Shown piece after piece: positions 53,136 to 64,000 of a stretch of 64,000 bases of DNA; position 1 is the stretch's first letter; each line of letters starts with the position of its first letter. The notes below the pieces were generated by a model, which saw only the letters and a list, made by a program, of their open reading frames with translations, had not been told where the DNA came from and made no database searches. This stretch comes from Mactromeris polynyma. Taxonomy: Eukaryota > Mollusca > Bivalvia > Venerida > Mactridae. Made by a program: the position numbers and the translations under genes. The stretch spans positions 6,715,372-6,779,371 of the forward strand of contig JASFXZ010000027.1 of the NCBI GenBank assembly GCA_032209605.1, read 5' to 3'.

Positions 53136-54187
53136 AATGTGGGGGCACAATGTCGAAATCCCCCTGCACCTGCTTGGAAGTTATAATATACCTCTAACAG
53201 TATGACAATCTGTGTTTATAGTTGTGTTCCCCTGTCAATGCAGTTCATTTATGTCACAGTAAAGACACAAACACAAGTGTGGATTGGAAATGTCTGACAT
53301 CTAACCAATGTGTGTTATCGCATGGCAAATTATTAAATAGATTGTACAGTGGTTCATATACGTGTTTCAGTGTACATATTTATATTGCATCAACGACCCT
53401 GAAGTGCCTTCGTTCTAAAATAGGGGTTTCCAGATTTGCGTGTGCTCATTCATATAGAATTGGGAAAATATGATGTACAAGAAATATTGGGAAACGATAC
53501 AACATATAAATAAATTAGACATTATACGCATTCATCTTTTTCACTATTATTTCCGTCATAAATTTCTACAATGTCTTATGTTTTTTATCATATGAGACCA
53601 CATTAGCAATCGCAGGAGATTGTAACAATGTGTTATACTGTATTTATTATGTATATTAACTGAGGCAACTATGGCTTACTTATAAACATTGTTATGATCT
53701 CCTGTGTTAGAAATTGGTGGAAATAACTAAATGTGTATAAGGATGTTTAATATCAAAGCGGGGTGGGGTGATTATTTATATTGTGTCTATTAAGAGACAG
53801 GTTAAACGATTCAGTATTTAATTCAAAACTTCTTATATATCATGTGTCCTCACAATGTAATGATCTATAAAAGTAGCAGAATTTCAATGTACACTACTTT
53901 ATTTATACAAAATGTATTAGTACATTTTTTTTGTTTATTGTTGATATTTCTATGTTGTTGTTATTTTCGTCAGCATTGTCTGTGCCATTACTTGTAAAAG
54001 TATTGTTATGTTTGGAATTGATTAAAATTATCAAAATGTCGGTGTTGATCAATATATCCAGACCTTTCTCTAAACACTATACATAACAACAACAAAAACG
54101 AAATACTTATGAACATTGTTACGATCTCCTGTGTTAGAAATCGGTGTAAAAGCTGTAGCTGCCTCCACCAGAGTGATGTACATTGGC

Positions 54188-54263
54188 ACCCAATGAGAGA
54201 GTACACCCAATGAGAGAGTACACCCAATGTGAGAGTACACCCAATGAGAGAGTACACCAAATG
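54188..54263. repeat. 17-bp minisatellite, copy B, four to five copies
   Basis: Same CCCAATGAGAGAGTACA unit and flanks as 11894-12543, but about one eighth of the length. Confidence 0.95.
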
Positions 54264-54753
54264 TTGATAATATAATTGGATATTCTGTTGAAAAGGGCGA
54301 CAGAAGTACTTTTGATAGTAAATATGAGCATCAATATATCAGAAATGTTACTGAAACACTGGACACTGGAAACACGGATGCTAACACTGAAAATGTTGTT
54401 AAGTGTACTGGGAAAGCACAGAGTACCGGAGCGGAAGATATAGATACACGTAGTCCCCTACTATTCAGTCACGGACGGGACGGGGACCGGAAGTATATAA
54501 TCTGTTCCAACAGATGCACTCTGACATCCTTGAAATCAAATATTCACAATATATACATATTGCAGAAACAAAATGCCAGTTTGAACAAATATGTGATGAA
54601 TTATAATGTACAAAAAGCAGGCATCATTGTTAAATTCACATACATATGTCGGAATTCAGGCATTATATGAAACACAAAGTACTATGGTGTAAATTTATGC
54701 GCAAAAAAGATACTTCAGTGTCCTCGGGGTACAGTTATCACTTTCTTCTTCTA

Positions 54754-54798
<45 letters not shown>

Positions 54799-57506
54799 GG
54801 TGATGTATAGTATTGGTTCTGTAACTAAGGCAACATCAGGTTCAAACAATGCTTTAAGTCACAACATGAGATAACATGGATCATGGTTAAATGACTGTTT
54901 CCAACAGTTTTTGTTAACAAACCAAGGTTTCTGAGTTACAAACCAGCACTAGATATTGTTCCTCAACATGCAAGAAATAGACAATGATTTGTACATTATA
55001 CATCATGATTTGTAACTTTTAGAATATAATAAAATACTTATCTGTATGATTCTGTACAGTTCTATAATTGTTATAACTTCTTCCATTATTCCTTGACATG
55101 CCTTCTATTATAATTGTTGTTTATTCCAAGAAAATTAACTGGATTTCAGACATGCTGGCATCTATAAGAACAGATATAAACATAATTTTAATAGATTCTA
55201 GAGCAGTAAAATGCACAGCGCATTCTCATACATACATGTAGACAAAAACAAAGATAATATTTATAAATACCTGATTATGGCAAAATAGATATGTAGCTAA
55301 CTGAATGTTAAAGATTCGGAAAGGTATATACTTGTTTAGTACAAATTAGATTATGTGTAATAACAGCGAACGTAAATATTGAGTAATATAAACTGTTCTT
55401 TGGATTCTTCTTCAACCAACTAACCAATTCTAATTACCCAATTAACAGAAAAAGCAAAAGAAACGGTACTTATTACTGATAATTAATGACTCAGGCCCTA
55501 TTAGCTAAAGACCACAATAAATAAAACACAAATGATTGAATATCTTATCACTTAATTTAATAACATTACAGTATCAATTTATTTGGCTGCGTAATGGACT
55601 TAAATCAAACATCACATGTGCAACAGCGTAATTGCTTGTCAACAAAATAAAGTAAACTAAGGGGAATATAAGGCTGTCGAACATCGAACCTGAACCCAAA
55701 AGTTCCAACACCAGCAGACATTTTTTTTTCTTCAGCGCAAACGCGCACCTGAGATATGTTCACAGTTGATGTGCTAATTATTTTAATTAATATTGATTAG
55801 CATTAGTTGATTCACTAATTATTTGATTTAGACTAAATAATATCAAATATTTCAAACATTGTTATGATATTGATTGTTGCGTTTTATACAATGCTTCTCT
55901 TATTGAATTATAATATTGAATCTAATTGAAAAAAAACTATCGTGGTAGTGTATGGTCCATAATTAATACAAATGTACATATTTTTTTGCTTTTTAAAGTG
56001 TGGACATATATTTAACAAATTGGACAGAAAAAGGCCCTGTTTAAAGACATTTACTAAACATGCATACCGATTTCAAGTTATGCAGATTATCAATGTGTCC
56101 ATACTACGGCGGCATATTTCTGTCACCAGTTAAGTACTTAATTAACTAGATAATGATGTGGTTAACTACTAGATAAGTATCGTGATAAAACTTCATACCA
56201 GATAAATATCTAAACACGAACAATTGTTTGATAGTGCCCCAAAACGCCCACCACTCCACAAATCCAAATTGAAAGAGATTATTTTGTACGTAAATAGAAA
56301 ACTATTTCCAGTCTTGAATGTAAATCATCACTCTGAAATTGTGTTTTTCCATTAAAGAAATTCGAGAAGATTTGGATTATTCAGCATTATCGCCGCTATT
56401 GAGGCCTCTCTTGTATGAAAGCATTGAACATAACTAACTTTAGATCTTGACCTACAGTTCATTTTTTAAAGAAATGTAAAAAATACAGCAAATCTTGCTC
56501 ACAAAATTACGCTGCGCAGAAAATTTATTAGATATTTTCAGTTTGTTTATATTTTGATAGTTTCACTGAACACGGTGCAAGTGTCAAGTGCAAGTGTCAA
56601 TTATAAGCCGTTCTGTTTATGTTTCCGTCCATGTTATTTTACATAAAATTGTCAACAATTAGCCCCTTTCATACGTTTTTTGATACGTATAACGCGTATT
56701 CCTCTACCCCTGTACCGTATGGCAGATCGGTCGTCTCAGTATACTGCCTTTAGCCTCTATCTCAAACGGGTTTACGAAACCGAAATTAGGAAGGTTTTCT
56801 ACGTTTTAGAAGTTTTAGACAACACAGTAGATGTGTAAAGATGGTACCTATTTACGTAATATGTTTTATCAACCTTAAGAACTTTTAAGAAGTAATTGAT
56901 ATTATCATGTTATTTACTTTTGTCTACGTGTTAACTTGTTTCCAACTTTTATTGTAAACATGGACATTCTTTGTAAGACAAGTGCAACTAAAGACCACAG
57001 GTACAATCGTGTTACCCTTAGCGGATCAGAAGCGAAACAATGCCGTGCTTCTGCAGTTTTGGAACTTGTGGGTTAATAGTTGGAAAAAAATTGGTATAAA
57101 CGTTTTCAATTTTAGTGCTGGCACAGCTGGACTGACCGCTGTTGTACTTGTAACAAACTATTATAGTCAATAGGCTATGTAGAACATTAAAACAGTTTGT
57201 TTCAAGTACCTGTGCTAAAGACCATTGGGAAAGTATAGAGTACAGGCCCGGATCCAGAAATTCCAGACAATATAGGTATGAAATGGTGGCTTCTGGTGCA
57301 TTTCGGGGTCTACATTTTGAGGATTCATTCATGAGAATTGCACTAGTATTATCTTGATAAAAATACAGAACAACCATTTCATTCAAGTAGACTACCAGCA
57401 TTTAAACAAATTCAAGGGGACACCACCTCCTGTACCAACCCCTAGTCAGATATCCCTCAGAATTTTTTTACAATATAGATATGAAATGGTGGCTTCTGGT
57501 GACCAA

Positions 57507-59208
57507 TTGACCCTTCCTCAAACGCACTGTAGCCACGCCCACCTTAGCAACAGGTGCTCGATGTAACTACGTTAGACAAGCGCTTTACAAAATCGCGACC
57601 GACAATAATAAACGGAGTGTTTTCCAAGCGATTTTGCGTTGAATTATCGTTGTGATCAAACTTTGACTCTGCATATTACGCCTGTCTGTATTACTGATAA
57701 GAAAGAAATACTCAAAACCGTCTGTGATATACATCCAATCAGTGCTTACTGTCACCATCTGACACATATATACAGTACAGTCATGAAGTGTCAAATATTT
57801 CTATAGACTTTTACTAAAATACCATTGATCAGGTCTGTGTTGAATGTTATAAAAAGTGTATATTATTTTAGAACTTAATTCAACATAGGTGTGATTTGTA
57901 GGGTTTAAAACACGATGTATTACTAATTTCTGCCCTATCATAGTAGTAATGTTTTATCATTATATATATTTATTTATATTCTACTAAGGGATTAGCAAAT
58001 GTGTCTCCGTTGATGAAATTTTATTGTTATATACACGTGTAGTTTTATCACATGTTTCAATGTATATAATATTGATAATATGATTCTAATTATCTTATAT
58101 ATAGTGATATGGATGTTTTATTGTGCAATGTATTGCCCGTCTCTTATAATTCTTACTAGAATGGCATATTTTATCCTATGTAATTGATAATGTTTTGTAT
58201 ACATGTATATATATGATGAGACGTTAATAAACTAATTAATAATTTTAAACTGTAAACACCAGTGTAAATGAAATAATGAAGACATCAGAACTTTTCTAAC
58301 TCTTATAAATTACGTTTTCAAGACAGAAATATTAAACAGTGAGTAACCAATACCAGTAAATCACCTGTATTTTCATTTTTCACTAGTATTAACAAAATAA
58401 ATAAATATATGTTTATGGCTAAACTATCTTCTAATCTCAATAATTATTGATGTTATAATTGATTCTGGGCATTTTTTGTTTTACAAACTAGGCATTTATA
58501 ACTAATTTATAAAGTAATGTCCACCCTAAGCAAATGGAATATTCAAATACTTACCCACGGACCTATACATATGGTGACTTACCTAAATGCTGGTAAAAGT
58601 CAAATATTGTAGTTTATCAAAATAACAATAATGTTCATTGAACACGCAGATATATTGACCATATCAGACATTAGATAAATTGCAACTTATTAAAACCAGA
58701 AGATGAGAAGGACAGTTTGGTGAAATAAACATTTACTGCTTTCTAATTATTGATTCGAATGACATAATTAGTCAAGAATTTAGATAATCAGTGTAAAATT
58801 GTTTAACAGTTTGTTGTTGCTTGCATATATGTATGTAAAACAAACATATTTTAAGTTGTTACATCTTGTTTCTTTATCTTCTAGGGTTATGCTTTTCATT
58901 AATGTCTAATGTCTGCCCCCTCCCAGTAAAGCCGATATAAATAAATATTTCAATGTTTCTAGTCCGGATATCTGCTGTCCGAATAACACAATCCGTAGCT
59001 GAAACTATTGTCACATATTAACATACTATAATATAATAACAATGCTGTCATCATCAGAAATCTAGTAAACCTTTTTTTTTATCGCGCGATAATCTCTTCC
59101 TGTTTGTCTAAGGTTTGTCTAAGGTAAGCGAGCTGCTGGGGGTGTGTCGGAATCCCGTTATCTGATTGGCCAATCGGCCTGTCAATCAAATAACTGAGGA
59201 AGGGTCAA
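57507..59208. mobile_element. 1.7-kb TIR insertion present only in copy B
   Basis: TTGACCCTTCCTCA at the left and TGAGGAAGGGTCAA at the right are perfect inverted repeats. Copy A is uninterrupted at the equivalent place (about 16081). AATT on both sides is a candidate 4-bp target duplication. There is no transposase frame. 58240-58760 is similar to 42950-43380 in the CLP1 intron element. Confidence 0.8.
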
Positions 59209-60729
59209 ATTGAAGTACCAACATTTTATCAAATTACCAGGGGTCACCCCCCTCCTGTGCCTACCCCCAGTCAGCCTTAAGTTAAACCTTCGTCACAATT
59301 GAATTAGAAGCTATTCCATCATAAAGTCTGTTGATTATGTTTCAATGAAATAGTGTTGCTATTAGAACGTTCATGCTGAATTTGGCAGCAGTTGACTCTG
59401 TAATGTCCAAAATTAATATGATCAGGGATCACACTAATGAACTGTATTATTATAACATTTACCCTACATATCCTTACCACTTCAATTTAGTTAGAAAATA
59501 AACCTTTTTTGCATTTAGTTTTAGTTACCATCATCCCATGGGATTTACCCGTAAAGCGTGTGCACATTCATCTGATGTCAAATTATCATTATTGTACCTT
59601 CAGTATTACATGTACATTGTTTTATTTTACAAACTTTAGGCCCAAGTATTACATTCCCTTCCATAACACATCACATGATGATGTATTTGTGTATATATTT
59701 GCTTATGATGATGAGCTTTAATCGCTCAAGTCGATTAATAAACTTTATGTTCTGTTCTGTTCATAAGTTATTGATTTAATTAAAATTATTTTAAGGAATT
59801 TTTAATGTATTCAGTAATATCAGGTGTCAAATTTTCACAACTCCAATTCAAGTGTTTCTCACTAAAACACCAACTCGACAGATCTCTGTCTCTGTTACGT
59901 ATGACGCTTTCAACTTACGTATATACATATGCATGATAAGGAAATTGAAAGCACCTGGCTGATGTAGACTGAAAAGCAATCGATTATTCTTCTTGACGGT
60001 CTCAAGGCCAATGAGCACAACAGAGGCCAAATTTTATGGTACTTGCTTCGGCTATACTGGTAGTATACAAGAGGAAATTGACCATAAATCGATGTTTTTC
60101 ATTAAAAATGCTAAAAGAGAAGCAACCTTAAGACCTTATCAGTGGATATAATTTTGTATTAGGAATATAAAAAGGTCACTCATCAGCAGACTGGGGGGGC
60201 AGGGCCCCCTTGGCCCCCTGGTGGATCCGGGCCAGGATTAAGTTAATGATTATAACTCAAATACACTTAAATGTTTATAATAATTCGTGAAAGTGTCCAT
60301 CATTACTTTTCTGAAATGTAAATTAAAGCAGCAAGACATTTCTCTTCTCAGATAGATAAATGGTAAATCTGCATAAAATCGGTGGGAATGTCGAGTAAAT
60401 GTTTTAAATATATCTCCACACGTTAAAAAGGAAAAAAACATGTTCATTTTGTCAACTAATGCTAATCATTATTAATAAAAATAATTAGCCAATCAACTAA
60501 TGCTAATCATTATTAATAAAAATAGTTAGCCAATCAACTGTGAACATATCTCAGTGAAGTTTGTTCTGATGAACAAAATATCGATGTCAAAGGTAAATAA
60601 GTTTTGTTTTTTTTGCAATGCATAAATACATAATTACATCCACTAACCATCATGAAAATGGTTTTCTCTACATTTCAGTGAAATAAAATCCAGTATTGTT
60701 GATGTAAACACAAGACTCCACAACACACA

Positions 60730-60916
60730 ATGACAAAACCTTCTGTTCAAGTTAGCAAATGGAAGGAGCTGGTGTCCTGGATTTATGATGAACTTCACGC
60801 TGACTCTCGGGAAAAAATAATGTTCGGGTATCAGCTTCAACAGGACAGTATGAATGATGATCACGAATCTGAGATGTCACAACAAATGAGATTTTTTTAT
60901 GAAGTTGACAATACAG
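60730..60916 (+). CDS. NB-ARC paralogue exon 1
   Basis: Begins MTKPSVQVSKWKELVSWIYD; 187 nt, donor GTAGGC, phase 1. The same upstream TTTCAG is conserved. Confidence 0.78.
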
Positions 60917-63900
60917 GTAGGCAAACAACATGTAAAAGCTGAAGAAGTGAAGTGAATTATTTTAGTGTTTCCAGTAAATGAACATTTAATTGTTATTATA
61001 CCACCCCGCAAAAAATTACCCACCCCGCAAAAATACTCCCCCCCCCCCCCGCAAAGCAGTTCAAAAGTAGTTGGAAAGAGTCACTTTCTGGTCAATTGGT
61101 CTGTTTGCAAATTGTGTGGCATGAACTATTTCAATGATTTTTACAGATTCCAATGAAACTTTATACTCATGAGAACCATTTGAGCGCTGCTGTATGATTT
61201 CCAACCTCTTCTTTAAGCGTCATGTCCAAGTACTGACAGTAAGCAATATTTGGCAATATGAAATCAAAGTGATCATATGGTGTAAATACTGTTTCCTGCT
61301 TGCAAATAGTGACATCAAGTGTTGCGTTTTCTTGAAATGACGTCACTTACAGAAGGGGTTATAAATCCGCATAACAGCACTCGTATGCAGATATGTGTAT
61401 GTATAAATTTATATCTAACAAAGGTGGTGTAAGAATTTCTGTGTTATGGGTCTTTGCTTTCGATGATCAAGTGGTATTATTGCAGGGTAATCAAATTAAT
61501 CACTATTTAGTTCAGATTTCCAAAGTTTATCATTAGGATTCCAGTGATTATTTTTGTTAATTTTACTGCTGAAAATAGGATGTTTCCCCTTATCAAAAAG
61601 TTTCCATTTTCCCAAAAAAATCATCTTTTATTCCCAATTCTTTGTTCATTTCCCCCCTCTGACTGAATTTCTTTTCATTAAAGTAGGATTTTTGTGTTTT
61701 AAACAATTTGTAAAAGAATCTTGGCTCTTACATCACCTCATATATATATAATGAATACCTGTGAGCCGTAGCTGAAATTATTTTTATAAGCAAAACAACC
61801 GTTACCTTATTTTCCCAAATTTGGGATATATCGCCCCTATTTTCCAAATTGAAAAGGCACAGGCAGTAAAATTATTATATTAAAAGTTTATCATTAGAAT
61901 TCTGATTCAGATACTCTACAAAGAGGGAAAAGTAGCACAGGGAAGATTTGAGCCATGACAATAAGCCAGATGTTGTTGTTCAAACAATTTGTCTGGTAGT
62001 TTGGAGATTAGTTCTGATGAAATTTTACACATGGTGGTTGAAACCACATAGTTATGATTCTTGAATATTTTATGTTATAATCATCATTAGTATGTACATA
62101 TGTCTAAATAAATGCTGTGTCGCATTATACTGAACTCCCAAATGACCGATTATATAAATGGCAGTCTCTGAGATTTTTGGCCCTAATTCTCTGAGCCTCA
62201 GTTCTGATAAAGATGCAATCAAGTTGGCGTCATGTTTCATATTAATTGCAACAGCTAATTAAAACATTTCAGTAAAAGATTTATGAATCAGCAGCGAGCA
62301 GAAGCAAAACAATTACCAGTAAACATTGAGACTGCCCCCTTTCGTAAGGAAAAGAATACAAAACATATATTTGTAAAATATGATTGTATCTAAAAACATA
62401 TTTGCTGTATTAAACTTGTGAAACTCTTTAGTCTTTATGACCATATTTGAAGTCCTGTTATTCCATGAAAAAATGTAGACTGCAAAAATGTTTGTTTTGT
62501 CGGGACCTACTTATTTTCTGCATTCAGATATGTCGTTCTGGCCAAAAATCGCAGAGAATGACATGTTATGTCAAGTATTGTATTGTGAAGACAAATTTTG
62601 TTCAATCGCAGTTTGTCAAACACTTAGCCTCTCTAAATAAAATCATTATATTTTTGCACCTCAGACATTGGTGAACTGGACTCGGCAAGGGAACTCAAGG
62701 AACAACTTCAACTGTTGAATCTTCACACAGATTTTGGTGAGAGTCTGGTCGAGAAGGTGAATGAATGTATCCGTTATCTCGAAGACCAAAGAGCGCAACT
62801 TGAGGTGTTGACAGATTCCAGATTTATTGGTCGATCATCAGAGTTGAAATTGGTTTATGAAAAAATTGAAGGTGATTTAAATTATAATTTTAAAACTTCT
62901 GGTACATGTAGTTATTTATCTGTGTTTACTGAAATGCTCACTTCAAGTGGTGAAAGAAAAACAGTTTATCCCTGTCTTCATTTATATACAGATAGAACAT
63001 TACCTGGGGAAGGTGGGAAGTTAGGAACATTCAGAATGGACCTACAGCAATTAAAACGAAGAGGGGATGGTTTAAAATGCGGATTTCTTACGCAGACATA
63101 TAGAGCATATAGGAAAACGCAGAATATAATAATAGGAAGGTGTGAATGCTTGTGTGTATACTGCTTTGGTTAATTTTGATGATAATTATAGGTAATTAGC
63201 TTAAAATTGAGACCAAATTATTTTTATTGCTGTTGTTTAGAAATGTTGTAAATATGTTTTGATAACTGTTTTAGTGAATTATAAAAAAACAGACCCTATA
63301 AAAATAATGTTGTCTAGATTTTAATCTGAGTAACTATCAAAGTCAATAATTTATATAGATAATTTGAGTTTAGTTATAGTTACTCAGATTAAAATTTAGA
63401 CAAAGTCTGCGTTTTCCTATATGTTCTATATGTCTGCGTAAGAAATCTGCGTTATATACCGACCCAACGAAGAGCAACATAATGAAAGTTAAATTCATTT
63501 TGATAACGTAGGTCTTTGTATCTTTACTGTTGTGTTTAGGTTTCACAATTTTTTTCAGTTTAATGTCAGTTTCTGAAACTGACGACATGCTGATGTATGC
63601 TCAATCATGTATGCTATAGAATTATTTTGATACAAAACATAATTAGATTCAATATATATGTTAATTCTGTAAAATCATGTTAAGTTGAAATTGTTGCTAA
63701 ATTATTGGTATACTGGTATTCATTAGTTAACAGTTGTTTAAATTACATTTTTGTGAAACAAGTTCTTACAACTTATACTTACTACTCTCGGTGCCAACAT
63801 ATTTATTGTATGGATACATTTATATAATACACAGCCGAATACCCCATAGGAAGCTAACAGCCACCAAAAACAGCTCCCCTTCTATTTTCCTTCTGTAGTA

Positions 63901-64000
63901 TTTGTATGTATATTACATATCCTATAGAAGGGATAAACGGAGAGTACCCGAGAAATGATAAAGGGAGATAACTCTTGACAATCTCCTATGATACAATACC
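60730..64000 (+). CDS. Second NB-ARC/TPR gene, 5' end only (exons 1-2), runs off window
   Basis: Exons 60730-60916 and 62665-62871 duplicate exons 1-2 of the gene at 17716, with identical lengths, phases and splice sites and no stops. Four residue differences were noted: A to E and N to D in exon 1, C to R and V to A in exon 2. The window ends about 50 bp before the expected P-loop exon, so whether a full paralogue follows cannot be told. The upstream region, including the ISRE-like motif, is also duplicated. Confidence 0.75.
61181..61381. mobile_element. MITE (CRE-containing family), copy 4
   Basis: Duplicate of the copy at 18170 inside intron 1 of the paralogue, with intact TGACGTCA at 61338-61345. 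Confidence 0.65.
62665..62871 (+). CDS. NB-ARC paralogue exon 2
   Basis: The exon encodes DIGELDSARELKEQLQLLNL through FIGRSSELKLVYEKIE; 207 nt, donor GTGATT. Intact. Confidence 0.82.
63064..63465. mobile_element. 402-bp TIR element with 9-bp target duplication, only in copy B
   Basis: The left end GGGATGGTTTAAAATGCGGA then TTTCTTACGCAGAC, and the inverted right end GGGTCGGTATATAACGCAGA then TTTCTTACGCAGAC, match over the outer 34 bp apart from a few bases; complementarity continues inward. AACGAAGAG flanks both sides (63055-63063 and 63466-63474). Copy A has the single 9-mer. Long TIRs plus a 9-bp duplication fit a Mutator-like MITE; an 8-bp hAT reading is possible. Confidence 0.88.

Larger units (their letters stand above)
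52574..64000 (+). repeat. Segmental duplication, copy B (continues past window)
   Basis: It matches 10171-20556 in the same order and orientation, with scattered substitutions, small indels, array length changes and two insertions (57507-59208 and 63064-63465). Confidence 0.95.

Noticed and set aside
59509..59721. 70-codon frame in copy B ending in YIFAYDDEL
   Set aside because: Copy A differs and the region leads into a retroelement-like tail (TAATAAACTTTATG, then TTCTG repeats). At most it is a decayed repeat fragment.

Overview
This is animal nuclear DNA: AT-rich, intron-rich and full of minisatellites, MITEs and tRNA-derived SINEs. The short-exon genes, receptor guanylate cyclase, NB-ARC/TPR protein and repeat style suggest a lophotrochozoan, perhaps a bivalve mollusc. 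That assignment is an inference from style and not a match. Nothing looks bacterial or viral.

Layout: (1) 1-9303, plus strand: the 3' part of a receptor-type guanylate cyclase gene, ten phase-consistent exons covering kinase-homology domain, signalling helix and complete cyclase domain. Its introns carry a hAT-like element with 8-bp target duplication, MITEs and a SINE. (2) 10171-20556: copy A of a large direct segmental duplication, rich in arrays. It supplies the upstream region and exons 1-2 of gene 3. (3) 17716-33983, plus strand: a complete 17-exon gene for a ~1095-residue STAND/NB-ARC ATPase with TPR-like repeats and a low-complexity basic tail. (4) 36854-49548, minus strand: CLP1, the RNA 5'-hydroxyl kinase of mRNA 3'-end and tRNA processing, in twelve exons, convergent with gene 3. 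Two splice junctions and a 21-bp exonic duplication are irregular. One intron carries a 3-kb TIR element plus a short derivative. (5) 52574 to the window end: copy B of the duplication, with intact copies of exons 1-2 of the NB-ARC gene; the window ends just before the expected P-loop exon.

The most unusual signal is that three independent minisatellites, in two unrelated genes on opposite strands, are arrays of a splice junction of the adjacent coding exon: acceptors before NB-ARC exon 13, donors after CLP1 exon 4, acceptors before CLP1 exon 11. Each unit carries AGGT or AGGGT at the junction, so each array offers 7 to 14 repeated candidate splice sites. The duplication is also informative because its two copies act as filled and empty sites for two transposon insertions, and because different neighbouring tandem units have expanded in each copy.

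The three genes share no obvious pathway: membrane cGMP signalling, a putative innate-immune-type STAND ATPase, and RNA processing. All splice models were assigned by eye from phase, GT/AG sites and family conservation, without transcripts.
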